Part shown: piece by piece, positions 1 through 7,800 of the stretch
Layout of the letters: each line of letters opens with the position of its first letter
How positions within the stretch are numbered: the first letter of the stretch is position 1
Source of the DNA: Flavobacteriaceae bacterium
GTDB taxonomy: Bacteria > Bacteroidota > Bacteroidia > Flavobacteriales > Flavobacteriaceae
Direction of reading: 5' to 3'
Assembly: GCA_015488935.1 (NCBI GenBank)
Contig: WFMU01000256.1
Coordinates: 1-10,224 of the forward strand
DNA: 10,224 nt
Notes under the pieces: model-generated
Told to the model about the DNA's origin: nothing
Databases searched by the model: none
The model's input: only the letters and a program-made list of their open reading frames with translations
Program-made: the position numbers and the translations under genes

Positions 1-349
1 GATTTGTTGCATCTACATAATTTGCTAAATACGTATTAGAATTAGATTGGTTTAATAGTATTTTTATTTTTTTTATATCGGTATCTTTAAAAAACGGTAA
101 AATTTCATCAAATAATTCTAGTGATTTTTTATAATTTTTATTTTCTTGATATGCAAATGCTTGGTAGTATTTAATTCTAGTAATAGTTTCTTTATTAAAA
201 TTAGAATTATGGGCAAGAAGACTGTCTGCACGAATTATTACATCTGTAGGAGAAGACTTATAATTGTGTTTTAAAAAATCCAATACATTATCTTGTCCAA
301 AACAGGAAAAAGTATAAAAAATTGCAAAAAAAACAAAAAAACTTTTCAT
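1..349 (-). CDS. Secreted TPR-like protein, N-terminal part (runs off the window)
   Basis: The frame is open from an ATG at 349 to the window edge, giving 116 residues without a stop; the C-terminus is missing. Residues 1-19 form a Sec signal peptide: a Lys at position 2, a Phe-rich hydrophobic core, then SCFGQ, with cleavage most likely just before or at the Gln as is common in Flavobacteriaceae. A lipoprotein reading through Cys16 is less likely because the residues before it fit a lipobox poorly. Residues about 57-90 (YYQAFAYQENKNYKKSLELF and its flanks) fit the helix-turn-helix pattern of a tetratricopeptide repeat, and a second repeat seems to begin near 93. Known families with this start include periplasmic TPR sensor domains of histidine kinases and LuxR-type regulators, as well as stand-alone TPR proteins; the visible part cannot separate them. 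It lies 72 bases downstream of the ABC gene on the same strand but has its own promoter box. Confidence 0.75.
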   Translation of the reverse strand, partial: MKSFFVFFAIFYTFSCFGQDNVLDFLKHNYKSSPTDVIIRADSLLAHNSNFNKETITRIKYYQAFAYQENKNYKKSLELFDEILPFFKDTDIKKIKILLNQSNSNTYLANYVDATN

Positions 350-353
350 AACA

Positions 354-361
354 CAAAGGTA
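354..361 (-). promoter_or_regulatory. Bacteroidota -7 promoter box (TACCTTTG) for the TPR-like gene
   Basis: TACCTTTG matches the TAnnTTTG consensus exactly and ends only 4 bases before the ATG at 349. Transcription from it would start at or within a few bases of the ATG, giving a nearly leaderless mRNA. I see no TTG -33 element at the expected 17-23 base spacing. The match is short and could arise by chance in AT-rich DNA. Confidence 0.45.
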
Positions 362-421
362 ATTTTTTAGCTTTATTATGAGTGAATTATTTAATATTTG
401 AATACAAACATTTTATATGTG

Positions 422-2146
422 CTAGATTCCTTTTGGAATAGAATCAATCAACGTTTTGGTATAAGCTGTTTTTGGATGTGCATAAATAATATCAGCATCG
501 CCTATTTCTTCAATTTTTCCTTTATTCATAACCACCAATTGGTCTGCCATATATTTAACTACAGCCAAATCATGCGAAATAAAAATATACGTAAAATTAA
601 AATCCTTTTTTAAACGGTTTAATAAATTCAATACCTGCGCTTGTACAGACACGTCTAATGCAGAAACCGATTCATCACAAATAATTAGTTTCGGTTGTAA
701 TGCAATGGTTCTTGCAATACCAATACGTTGTCGTTGTCCTCCAGAAAATTCGTGTGGATAACGATAATAATGCCCACGCTCTAAACCTACTTTTTCCAAT
801 ATTTCAAAAACTTTTTCTTTTCGTTCTTTATCCGAAGTAAATAAACCATGGACTTGCATCGGTTCTAAAATAGCTTCGCCAACCAAAATACGTGGATTTA
901 ATGACGAAAAAGGATCCTGAAAAATAATTTGTATTTCTTTTCTTAATTTTCTTCGCTCTTTTTTATTTAAGCTGGTAATATCTTTTCCTTGATATAAAAC
1001 AACACCATTAGTTGCTTTTTCTAAACCCATAATTGTTCTACCAAGCGTTGTTTTTCCACAACCAGATTCCCCAACCAAACCAAGCGTTTCTCCTTCGTAT
1101 ATCTTTAACGAAACATTATCTACTGCTTTTACCACACTCTTTTTCGTCTTAAAATAAGTTTCTAATTCCTTTACTTCTAATAATGGCGGATTGGCATATA
1201 ATTTCTTATGATTTTCTTCTCGCTCCACACTAGAAATTTCAACGCTTAAACTATCTAGTCTTAAGTCTTGTTTCTTGCTTCTTGTCTCTTGTTTCTTGTC
1301 TCTTTCATCTTGATTCTCTAAAGTATAATCCTCAATAGTAGGTAAAACACGCAAACGAACATCCAAACTAGGTTTTGAATTTATTAGTGCCTTAGTATAA
1401 TTATGGATTGGATTTTTAAAAACTTGTGCTACCAGACCTTGCTCCACAACATTCCCTTTATACATTACCAAAACACGGTCAGCAATTTCGGAAATCAACG
1501 CTAAATCATGTGTAATAAAAATAACGCTCATTGCTGTTTCTTGCTGTAATTCTTTTAGTAATAAAATAATTTCTTTTTGTACGGTAACATCCAGTGCCGT
1601 TGTTGGCTCATCTGCAATTAGTATTTGTGGTTTACAAGCAATAGCCATAGCAATCATTACACGCTGCTTTTGACCTCCAGATATTTGATGTGGATATTGG
1701 CTGTATATCTGTTTCGCTCTTGGTAATTTAACTTGATTAAAAAGTTTAATTACTTCATTTTTAGCTTTTGATTTTGAAATATTTAAATGTCTAGTTAAGA
1801 TTTCTAAAACTTGAAAACCACAAGTTAAACTAGGATTTAAAGAGCTCATAGGTTCCTGAAAAATCATCGAAATTTTATTGCCTCTAATATTTTCAAATTC
1901 TTTTTCAGATAAATCTAATAATGATATATCTTCAAAAGTACCTGTACCAGTAATTTTTGCTTTTTTAGTTGGTAATAATCCTAAAATTGCCAACGAAGTA
2001 ACCGATTTACCACTACCAGACTCGCCAACAATTCCTAAAATCTCATTTTTATTTAAATCAAAAGAAATATTATGGACCACTTCGTTCACCTCTTCTTTTG
2101 AAGGAAACGCAATAGATAGATTTTTTATTTTTAGTATTGGTATCAT
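422..2146 (-). CDS. Fused double-ATPase oligopeptide/dipeptide ABC transporter protein (DppD-DppF type)
   Basis: This is a cytoplasmic ATPase of 574 residues with two complete nucleotide-binding domains in one chain, as in GsiA-like proteins; it would power peptide import through inner-membrane permeases. Domain 1 has Walker A GESGSGKS at 41-48, Q-loop Gln97, signature ISGGQ at 155-159, Walker B with Asp189-Glu190, and the switch His213, followed by an HNYTKALI segment typical of oligopeptide ATPase C-termini. A charged linker spans about 282-322. Domain 2 has Walker A GESGCGKT at 359-366, signature FSGGQ at 467-471, Walker B Asp491-Glu492 and His525. After Glu492 the usual DEP reads DES, with the catalytic Glu intact. 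The frame extends to a TTG at 2155, but that TTG lies inside a promoter box, so I chose the ATG at 2146 (MIPILKIKNL). No permease or binding protein is nearby. The substrate, peptide or other nickel- or glutathione-type cargo, is inferred only from family. Confidence 0.93.
   Translation of the reverse strand: MIPILKIKNLSIAFPSKEEVNEVVHNISFDLNKNEILGIVGESGSGKSVTSLAILGLLPTKKAKITGTGTFEDISLLDLSEKEFENIRGNKISMIFQEPMSSLNPSLTCGFQVLEILTRHLNISKSKAKNEVIKLFNQVKLPRAKQIYSQYPHQISGGQKQRVMIAMAIACKPQILIADEPTTALDVTVQKEIILLLKELQQETAMSVIFITHDLALISEIADRVLVMYKGNVVEQGLVAQVFKNPIHNYTKALINSKPSLDVRLRVLPTIEDYTLENQDERDKKQETRSKKQDLRLDSLSVEISSVEREENHKKLYANPPLLEVKELETYFKTKKSVVKAVDNVSLKIYEGETLGLVGESGCGKTTLGRTIMGLEKATNGVVLYQGKDITSLNKKERRKLRKEIQIIFQDPFSSLNPRILVGEAILEPMQVHGLFTSDKERKEKVFEILEKVGLERGHYYRYPHEFSGGQRQRIGIARTIALQPKLIICDESVSALDVSVQAQVLNLLNRLKKDFNFTYIFISHDLAVVKYMADQLVVMNKGKIEEIGDADIIYAHPKTAYTKTLIDSIPKGI
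1256..1318 (-). repeat. 7-base tandem repeat (AAGARRC) in the inter-domain linker of the ABC gene
   Basis: Read on the minus strand, 1318 to 1256 splits into nine 7-base units: GAGAATC, AAGATGA, AAGAGAC, AAGAAAC, AAGAGAC, AAGAAGC, AAGAAAC, AAGACTT, AAGACTA. The five central units (1304-1270) all fit AAGARRC, and the outer ones are decayed. Because 7 is not a multiple of 3, the protein repeats only every three units, which shows as DKKQETR followed by SKKQDLR. The tract encodes the charged linker between the two ATPase domains. Confidence 0.85.
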
Positions 2147-2152
2147 ACCAAA

Positions 2153-2186
2153 CAAAAGTACAATTTTTATATAGATTAAAAATCAA
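2153..2186 (-). promoter_or_regulatory. Promoter of the ABC ATPase gene (TTG, 23 bases, TACTTTTG)
   Basis: On the minus strand TACTTTTG (2160-2153) matches the TAnnTTTG box exactly, and a TTG (2186-2184) sits 23 bases upstream, at the top of the 17-23 base spacing described for Flavobacterium promoters. The box ends 6 bases before the ATG at 2146, so the leader would be only a few bases. It contains the alternative TTG start codon (2155-2153), which argues against that start being used. Confidence 0.55.
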
Positions 2187-2313
2187 TCCTTATTATATTA
2201 CTCGTAACAACACATCTCTTTTCCTAAAAAATATAGTAATATCACTTCTAAAAATCACTACAAAAAGTAATAATAACCCTAAAACAACTCTTTAAAACAC
2301 CAAAAATGAAAAT

Positions 2314-2336
2314 TTTAACACTTTAAAATGTTAAAG
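2314..2336. repeat. Inverted repeat with two alternative pairings upstream of the secreted-protein gene
   Basis: TTTAACA (2314-2320) and TGTTAAA (2329-2335) are perfect 7-base inverted copies around an 8-base spacer. A second, overlapping pairing is CTTTAA (2321-2326) with TTAAAG (2331-2336) around a 4-base loop. It lies about 93 bases before the ATG at 2429 and next to the TTTG at 2337. It could be an operator for a dimeric regulator, a weak RNA hairpin, or chance in AT-rich sequence. Confidence 0.3.
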
Positions 2337-2428
2337 TTTGTAAGTATTTGTTTTTTTATCGCCTAAGCAAGTAGAAAACAATCAGAGGCCTTTGTAGTTT
2401 TTCTTTTTCTAACTTAAATACTAACATT

Positions 2429-4612
2429 ATGAAAAGAACAATTACAATTATTATTGCTATTGCTTTATACAGTATTAGCTTAAACTTACAATCACAAATT
2501 GTTATCACAAACAATAATGTGTTTAATACAGCAGATCAAATGCTGCTTGCTAATGAGCTATTTGAAAGCGGCGAACCTTTCGCAGAAGCTTTAGGCTATA
2601 ATTTGGATAATTTAGACCCAATGATTCCTAATTCGCCAGACCAACTAGCTTATATAACTGGTATTGAAAACTACGAATATTCTAGATATTTATTAAATAC
2701 ACTTAACGGACGTTCGGGAATGGGATTACACATGATGTGGTCGCCAATAATAATGGCAAATGCAGCCATGCAACCAGCTTCTTTTGATGGTATGTTTACT
2801 GGAACTCCAAACGGATTCAAAGAAGATGACATGTTAATGAAAATGATTGGAAGTTTTGGCTCTAATGCCAATTTTACACCATTTGCAAATCCATTTCCAC
2901 AATTTGCAGACTTTGTTAGTGGCGATATAAATTTACCACAAACCGTACAAAGTGACTTTTTAAATAATTTTGCATCTACACGTTGGAACAGATCTTTAAT
3001 GGATAAAACTTTAAATTTAGGTGCAATGGGTCAATCTGCTTCAAAACAGTACCTTTGGGCACAAGATATGTTAAGTGCTTTTCACGATGGTAACGATGTA
3101 GGAATAGTACCTGATGGAACAAATTCACCAGATTTACCAAACAGTCCAAATTTTGATCCAAACAACAATATTTTTTATGGAGGAAACAATATAGATGGCT
3201 TTATAGGTCAAATTTTAACAGCAGAATCTGTAAATAAAACAAAATTTATTCTTACACAACTAGCTTACGATGGAACCACACTCGGAAGTGTAGATCCAGC
3301 AACTTATAACCCAGCGAATGGTATTAAATACTTTCCAACAAAAATAGCTGTAACCGAAGCAACTGTATTAGCAGGATTACCACCAAAGGCAAATTCGTTT
3401 ACCGTAACCGACCCAATGAGTAAATTATTTGACCAATATTCGTATCTTTTAGCAACAGTAAGTTATAGAAATATGATGGATCCAAACAATAATAGCGATG
3501 CAGCACATTTAGCATATCACGAAGTTTTTGATGGTTTTCCATTTCCAGCAAATATGGCAACAACAGGAACTCCTGGACCCTACGACCTAATGTCTGGAGC
3601 AAGTAAAGTCTTGTTTTTAAACATGATGGCAATGCACTATAATACCACCGAAAACACCTTTGTAGATGATTCTTCGTTAAATAGCTCTGGAATGCCTGTA
3701 ATGGGAACAACAATAAATGCAATAAATGCAGGATACGTTCTTGTTACTCTCGAAAAATTTGCACAAGAATTTGCTGCAACTCCTTTAGGTCCAATGGCTA
3801 CAAATGCCTTAACTGCACAAGCAAATTATATCCTTGCAAATTTAAAAGATGCAACAGGAGGCTATTACAATAGCTTTACCATAGGAACAGGAGCAGATAC
3901 AACTACAAAAACACTAGCAGCCAACGCAGCAATAATTAGAGGTTTATACGCAGCATACAATGCAACAAATAATGCTACTTACTTAAACGAAGCAAATACA
4001 GCTTATAACTATTTAATAGCAAATTATTACATTCCTACCGAAATGGTTTTTAGAACAGAAGAAGCAAATGATACCGCAACTTATACACCTCGCATTCTTG
4101 GAATATTATCAGGCGCAATGAGAGAAGCTAGTTTAACAGGAGGTAAAGCAAATGCAGCAAATACATATAGAGATGCTTTTGATGCAATTTATAATAAAAT
4201 GATATTATCTGAAGCAGAGGCAACAGGAGAAGATGGAACAGGATCTGATAATGATGGAATACCATACATTGTAGGAGGAACAAAACCTTTTGTTTTTGCA
4301 GCAGAAGCAACCTTTAACATTACAACAGCAAGTGTTAATAATGCTAATTTGGGAGTGCAAAAAGTAACTATTTATCCAAATCCAGCTAAATCAAAAATTT
4401 CTATAAATCTGGTTATGAATAAAACGGCTAATATTACCATAAATGTAGTAGATGTAAATGGACGTATAATTTATTCGAATACAGAAAATGAATTAACACA
4501 AGGAAATAAAAAAATAGATATTCCATTAATAAATATAGAATCTGGAATATATTTTATTAAAATTGCCGCTGAAAATAATTTGGTAGCAACAGAAAAACTA
4601 GTAAAGCTATAA
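2429..4612 (+). CDS. Secreted protein of unknown function with T9SS type A sorting domain
   Basis: I do not recognise the family of this 727-residue protein. Residues 1-23 are a Sec signal peptide (MKRTITII..., ending near LQSQ). The C-terminal 75-88 residues form a T9SS type A sorting domain: YPNP at 649-652, a central NVVDVNGRII strand, GIYFIKI, and a final KLVKL. The product is therefore probably exported across the outer membrane and either anchored or released after the sorting domain is removed. The middle is mostly helical; residues about 455-590 (with GGYYNSF near 477 and the helix pair AAIIRGLYAAYN / YLNEANTAYNYLIANY) resemble the hairpins of alpha/alpha-barrel proteins such as six-hairpin glycosidases and DUF255-type proteins, but I see no identifiable catalytic residues. 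Residues 98-139 carry nine Met plus His101. The ATG is preceded by an A-rich stretch without Shine-Dalgarno. A strong terminator follows, so it is probably transcribed alone. Confidence 0.9.
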   Translation: MKRTITIIIAIALYSISLNLQSQIVITNNNVFNTADQMLLANELFESGEPFAEALGYNLDNLDPMIPNSPDQLAYITGIENYEYSRYLLNTLNGRSGMGLHMMWSPIIMANAAMQPASFDGMFTGTPNGFKEDDMLMKMIGSFGSNANFTPFANPFPQFADFVSGDINLPQTVQSDFLNNFASTRWNRSLMDKTLNLGAMGQSASKQYLWAQDMLSAFHDGNDVGIVPDGTNSPDLPNSPNFDPNNNIFYGGNNIDGFIGQILTAESVNKTKFILTQLAYDGTTLGSVDPATYNPANGIKYFPTKIAVTEATVLAGLPPKANSFTVTDPMSKLFDQYSYLLATVSYRNMMDPNNNSDAAHLAYHEVFDGFPFPANMATTGTPGPYDLMSGASKVLFLNMMAMHYNTTENTFVDDSSLNSSGMPVMGTTINAINAGYVLVTLEKFAQEFAATPLGPMATNALTAQANYILANLKDATGGYYNSFTIGTGADTTTKTLAANAAIIRGLYAAYNATNNATYLNEANTAYNYLIANYYIPTEMVFRTEEANDTATYTPRILGILSGAMREASLTGGKANAANTYRDAFDAIYNKMILSEAEATGEDGTGSDNDGIPYIVGGTKPFVFAAEATFNITTASVNNANLGVQKVTIYPNPAKSKISINLVMNKTANITINVVDVNGRIIYSNTENELTQGNKKIDIPLINIESGIYFIKIAAENNLVATEKLVKL

Positions 4613-4629
4613 TAAATAATTAATCTTTT

Positions 4630-4668
4630 AAAAAGTCTTTTTCTAAATGTTAGAAAAAGACTTTTTTT
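4630..4668 (+). terminator. Rho-independent terminator after the secreted-protein gene
   Basis: A near-ideal hairpin: 4630-4646 pairs with 4650-4666 over 17 bases around a 3-base ATG loop, the inner 12 pairs being GTCTTTTTCTAA with its complement. The 3' arm runs into a seven-T tract (4662-4668), part of which pairs with the five A of the 5' arm. The A-before, T-after symmetry means it could also act on the opposite strand, but no minus-strand gene ends here. Confidence 0.9.
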
Positions 4669-4799
4669 ATGATTTAAAGAATATAATATATTGATTATAA
4701 ACTTTTTATAAAAATACTTATTTCTTAAAATAAAAAAATAAAAAATGTAAAAAAAAACAGGTTTAACATTATAAAATTTTTTTTTGATAAAAAATTTAT

Positions 4800-4807
4800 T
4801 ACATTTG
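4800..4807 (+). promoter_or_regulatory. Bacteroidota -7 promoter box (TACATTTG) for the metalloprotease
   Basis: TACATTTG matches TAnnTTTG exactly and would give a leader of roughly 50 bases before the ATG at 4861. The nearest upstream TTTG (4783-4786) is only 13 bases away, shorter than the usual 17-23, so the -33 element is unclear. The surrounding stretch 4613-4799, apart from the terminator, is extremely AT-rich with long A and T runs and no other feature that I can see. Confidence 0.55.
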
Positions 4808-4860
4808 AAGCCTCCTCACTTTAGTAATAAACAATTTTATTAATCTTAAATTTTATTCTT

Positions 4861-7800
4861 ATGAAGAAAAATTATGCAAAATTGTTACTTGTTGTAGCAA
4901 TTTTAATGAGCGGTATTTCTTTTGCTCAAAACAAACAAAAAAAGTTTATCAAATTTGATAAATCAAACAATTACTCTTTACAAAATGCAAAGCAGTTAAT
5001 TAAAGAAAACCTCCAATTATCCTCCGATGATGAGTTAGTAAAAACAAAAACGGATAGAGATGAATTAGGTTTTACGCATGAAAAATACCAACAATTTATT
5101 CAAGGTGTAAAAGTAGAGTTTAGTACTTACACTGTACATGCAAAAAACGGTGTAATTACATCTATGAATGGGGAGTTATTTTCTGCTGGAAAATTAAATA
5201 CGTCACCATCTATATCTAAACAAACTGCTTTTAATAAAGCAATAACACATGTTGGTGCACAAAAATATATGTGGGAAAATTCTAGGGAAGCTGCTTTTAT
5301 GAATTATAGCAAACCTCAAGGAGAATTAGTAATTCTTCCAGTAATAAAAGGGGTTACTAAAAAAAGCGCATTAGCTTATAAATTCGATGTTTACGCAACC
5401 CAACCTGTAAGTAGAGCTTACATATATATAGATGCTCATACAGGAAAATTCTTATTTAAAAATAATATTATAAAACACGCAGTAGCAAATGCAACTGCAG
5501 CAACACGTTATAGCGGAACTAAAACTATTAAAACAGATAGTTTTGGTGGTAGTTATAGATTACGTGATTACTCCAGAGGAAGTGGTATCGAGACCTATAA
5601 TATGCAAACAGGTACAAGTTATGGAAGCGCTGTTGAATTTACAGATAATGACAACAATTGGACTGCTGCAGAATATAATAATGCTGCAAAAGACAATGCT
5701 GCCCTAGATGCACACTATGGTGCGCAAATGACTTATGACTATTGGATGACAAAACATAACAGAAACAGTTACGATGGAAATGGTGCTAAAATAAAAAGTT
5801 ATGTACACTATAGTAACGCTTATGACAATGCTTATTGGAATGGTAGCGTAATGACCTATGGTGATGGTAGTGGTACTTATTTTGATGCCTTAACATCATT
5901 AGACGTTGCTGCTCACGAAATAGGTCATGCTGTAATGTCTAATACTGCTAACTTAACCTATTCTTACGAATCTGGAGCAATGAATGAAGGATTCTCTGAT
6001 ATCTGGGGAGCTTCTGTTGAATATTTTGCTGATCCTAACAAACAAACTTGGTTAATAGGTGAAGATATTGAAAGAAGAGCTGGTCACGCAGCATTACGTT
6101 CTATGAGCAACCCTAAATCTGAAGGACAACCAGATACTTACCAAGGAACAAACTGGGCAACTGGTTCTGCCGATAATGGTGGTGTTCATACAAATTCAGG
6201 AGTATTAAACTACTGGTATTACCTAATTTCAGTAGGAGGTTCTGGAACCAATGATAATGGAGATTCCTATACAGTAACAGGTATCACAATAGATAAAGCT
6301 GCAAAAATTGCTTACAGACTCGAAAGTGTATATTTATCTGCTAGTTCACAATATGCAGATGCTAGAACTGGAGCAATACAAGCAGCAGTAGATTTATATG
6401 GATCAGGTTCACAAGAAGAAATATCAGTAACCAATGCATGGCATGCTGTTGGTATTGGTGCAGCTTATGTACAAACATGTGCATTAGGTGCTCCTGCAAA
6501 TTTTGCCTCTTCATCTATAAATAATAATGGATTTACATTAACATGGAGTGCCGTTTCTGGAGCAGCTTCTTATACGGTTTCTGTTGGAAGTAGTACAACT
6601 ACAGTTAATGGTACTTCTTATACAGCAACTGGTTTAACTTCTGGAACAGCTTATGCTTGTTCTGTTGCTGCTAATTGTACTTCTGGAGGAAGTGGTTCTA
6701 CTGCAACAACAAATGTTACAACAACAGGTTCAGCACCACTAAACTATTGTACATCAAAAGGAAATACAGTAACCGACGAATACATTCAAAAAGTACAATT
6801 AGGAACCATAAACAATACATCAGGTTCTGGTGGTGGTTATTCTGACCATACTGCAATTTCTACAAACTTAACCAAAGGAGCAGCTGCAACTATAACTATT
6901 ACACCAAAATGGACTGGAACGGTTTATAGCGAAGGATATTCGGTATGGATTGACTATAACCACGATGGTGACTTTGCAGATGCTGGAGAACAAGTTTGGT
7001 CTAAAGCAGCTTCAAAAACAACACCTGTAAGCGGTACTTTTACAGTACCAACAGGAGCAACAACTGGAAATACCAGAATGCGTGTTTCAATGAAATACAA
7101 CGGAATTCCAACTGCATGTGAAACATTTAGCTACGGAGAAGTAGAAGATTATACTGTAAACTTAGTTGCTGGAGTTGCAGATACAACTGCACCAGTAATT
7201 ACTTTAACAGGTGCTGCAACAATAAACCTAAATGTTGGTGATACTTATACAGAGCAAGGAGCAACTGCTACAGATAATGTAGATGGTAACATAACTTCTA
7301 GTATTGTTATTGGTGGAGACACTGTAAATACTGCTGTAGCTGGAACTTATGTAGTAACTTACAATGTTAGCGATGCTGCTGGTAATGCAGCAACACAAGT
7401 AACAAGAACTGTAAATGTAACTGCGGTGGCTGATACAACTGCACCAGTAATTACTTTAACAGGTGCTGCAACAATAAACTTAAATGTTGGTGATACTTAT
7501 ACAGAGCAAGGAGCAACTGCTACAGACAATGTAGATGGTAACATAACTTCTAGTATTGTTATTGGTGGAGACACTGTAAATACTGCTGTGGCTGGAACTT
7601 ATGTAGTAACTTACAATGTTAGCGATGCTGCAGGTAATGCTGCAACACAAGTAACTAGAACCGTAAATGTAAATACAGTTTCTTCTGGAGGTTGTACTGG
7701 TGGAATAGCATCGTACCCATATAACGAAAGTTTCGAAAATACTTTAGGAGCTTGGTCACAAGCAAGTGGAGATGACTTTAACTGGACAGTAAAATCTGGT

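Larger units (their letters stand above)
2147..2428. other. Divergent intergenic region between the ABC gene and the secreted-protein gene
   Basis: These 282 bases hold the ABC promoter at the left end and must hold the promoter of the plus-strand gene. On the plus strand no exact TAnnTTTG box is present; the closest is AAAGTTTG at 2333-2340, and other TTTG sites at 2347 and 2391 lack the upstream TA. A short inverted repeat lies at 2314-2336. There is no open frame worth calling, and no tRNA-like or riboswitch-like structure that I can recognise. Confidence 0.6.

Noticed and set aside
350..421. Possible terminator between the ABC gene and the TPR-like gene
   Set aside because: I found no stable hairpin followed by a T tract on the minus strand; partial read-through between the two genes cannot be excluded.
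398..613. Open frame of 71 codons on the plus strand over the end of the ABC gene
   Set aside because: It lies antisense to the well-supported ABC coding sequence, has no promoter or family resemblance, and its Phe/Ile/Asn-rich product is what antisense reading of AT-rich DNA gives.
1878..2174. Plus-strand open frame of 98 codons opposite the start of the ABC gene
   Set aside because: It overlaps conserved Walker A coding sequence on the other strand; its Pro/Ser/Asn-rich product is the mirror image of that code and shows no independent sign of selection.
2671..4310. Several minus-strand open frames of 60-107 codons within the secreted-protein gene
   Set aside because: They are antisense to a continuous 727-codon gene with a signal peptide and sorting domain, and their Leu/His-rich composition follows from antisense reading.
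5489..5707. Open frame of 72 codons in another frame of the protease gene
   Set aside because: It lies wholly inside conserved M4 catalytic-domain coding sequence, without its own start signals.
7180..7671. Long direct repeats considered as part of a repeat array or mobile element
   Set aside because: The copies are in frame, encode a complete Ig-like domain, and have no flanking inverted repeats, spacers or transposase; a domain duplication explains them.
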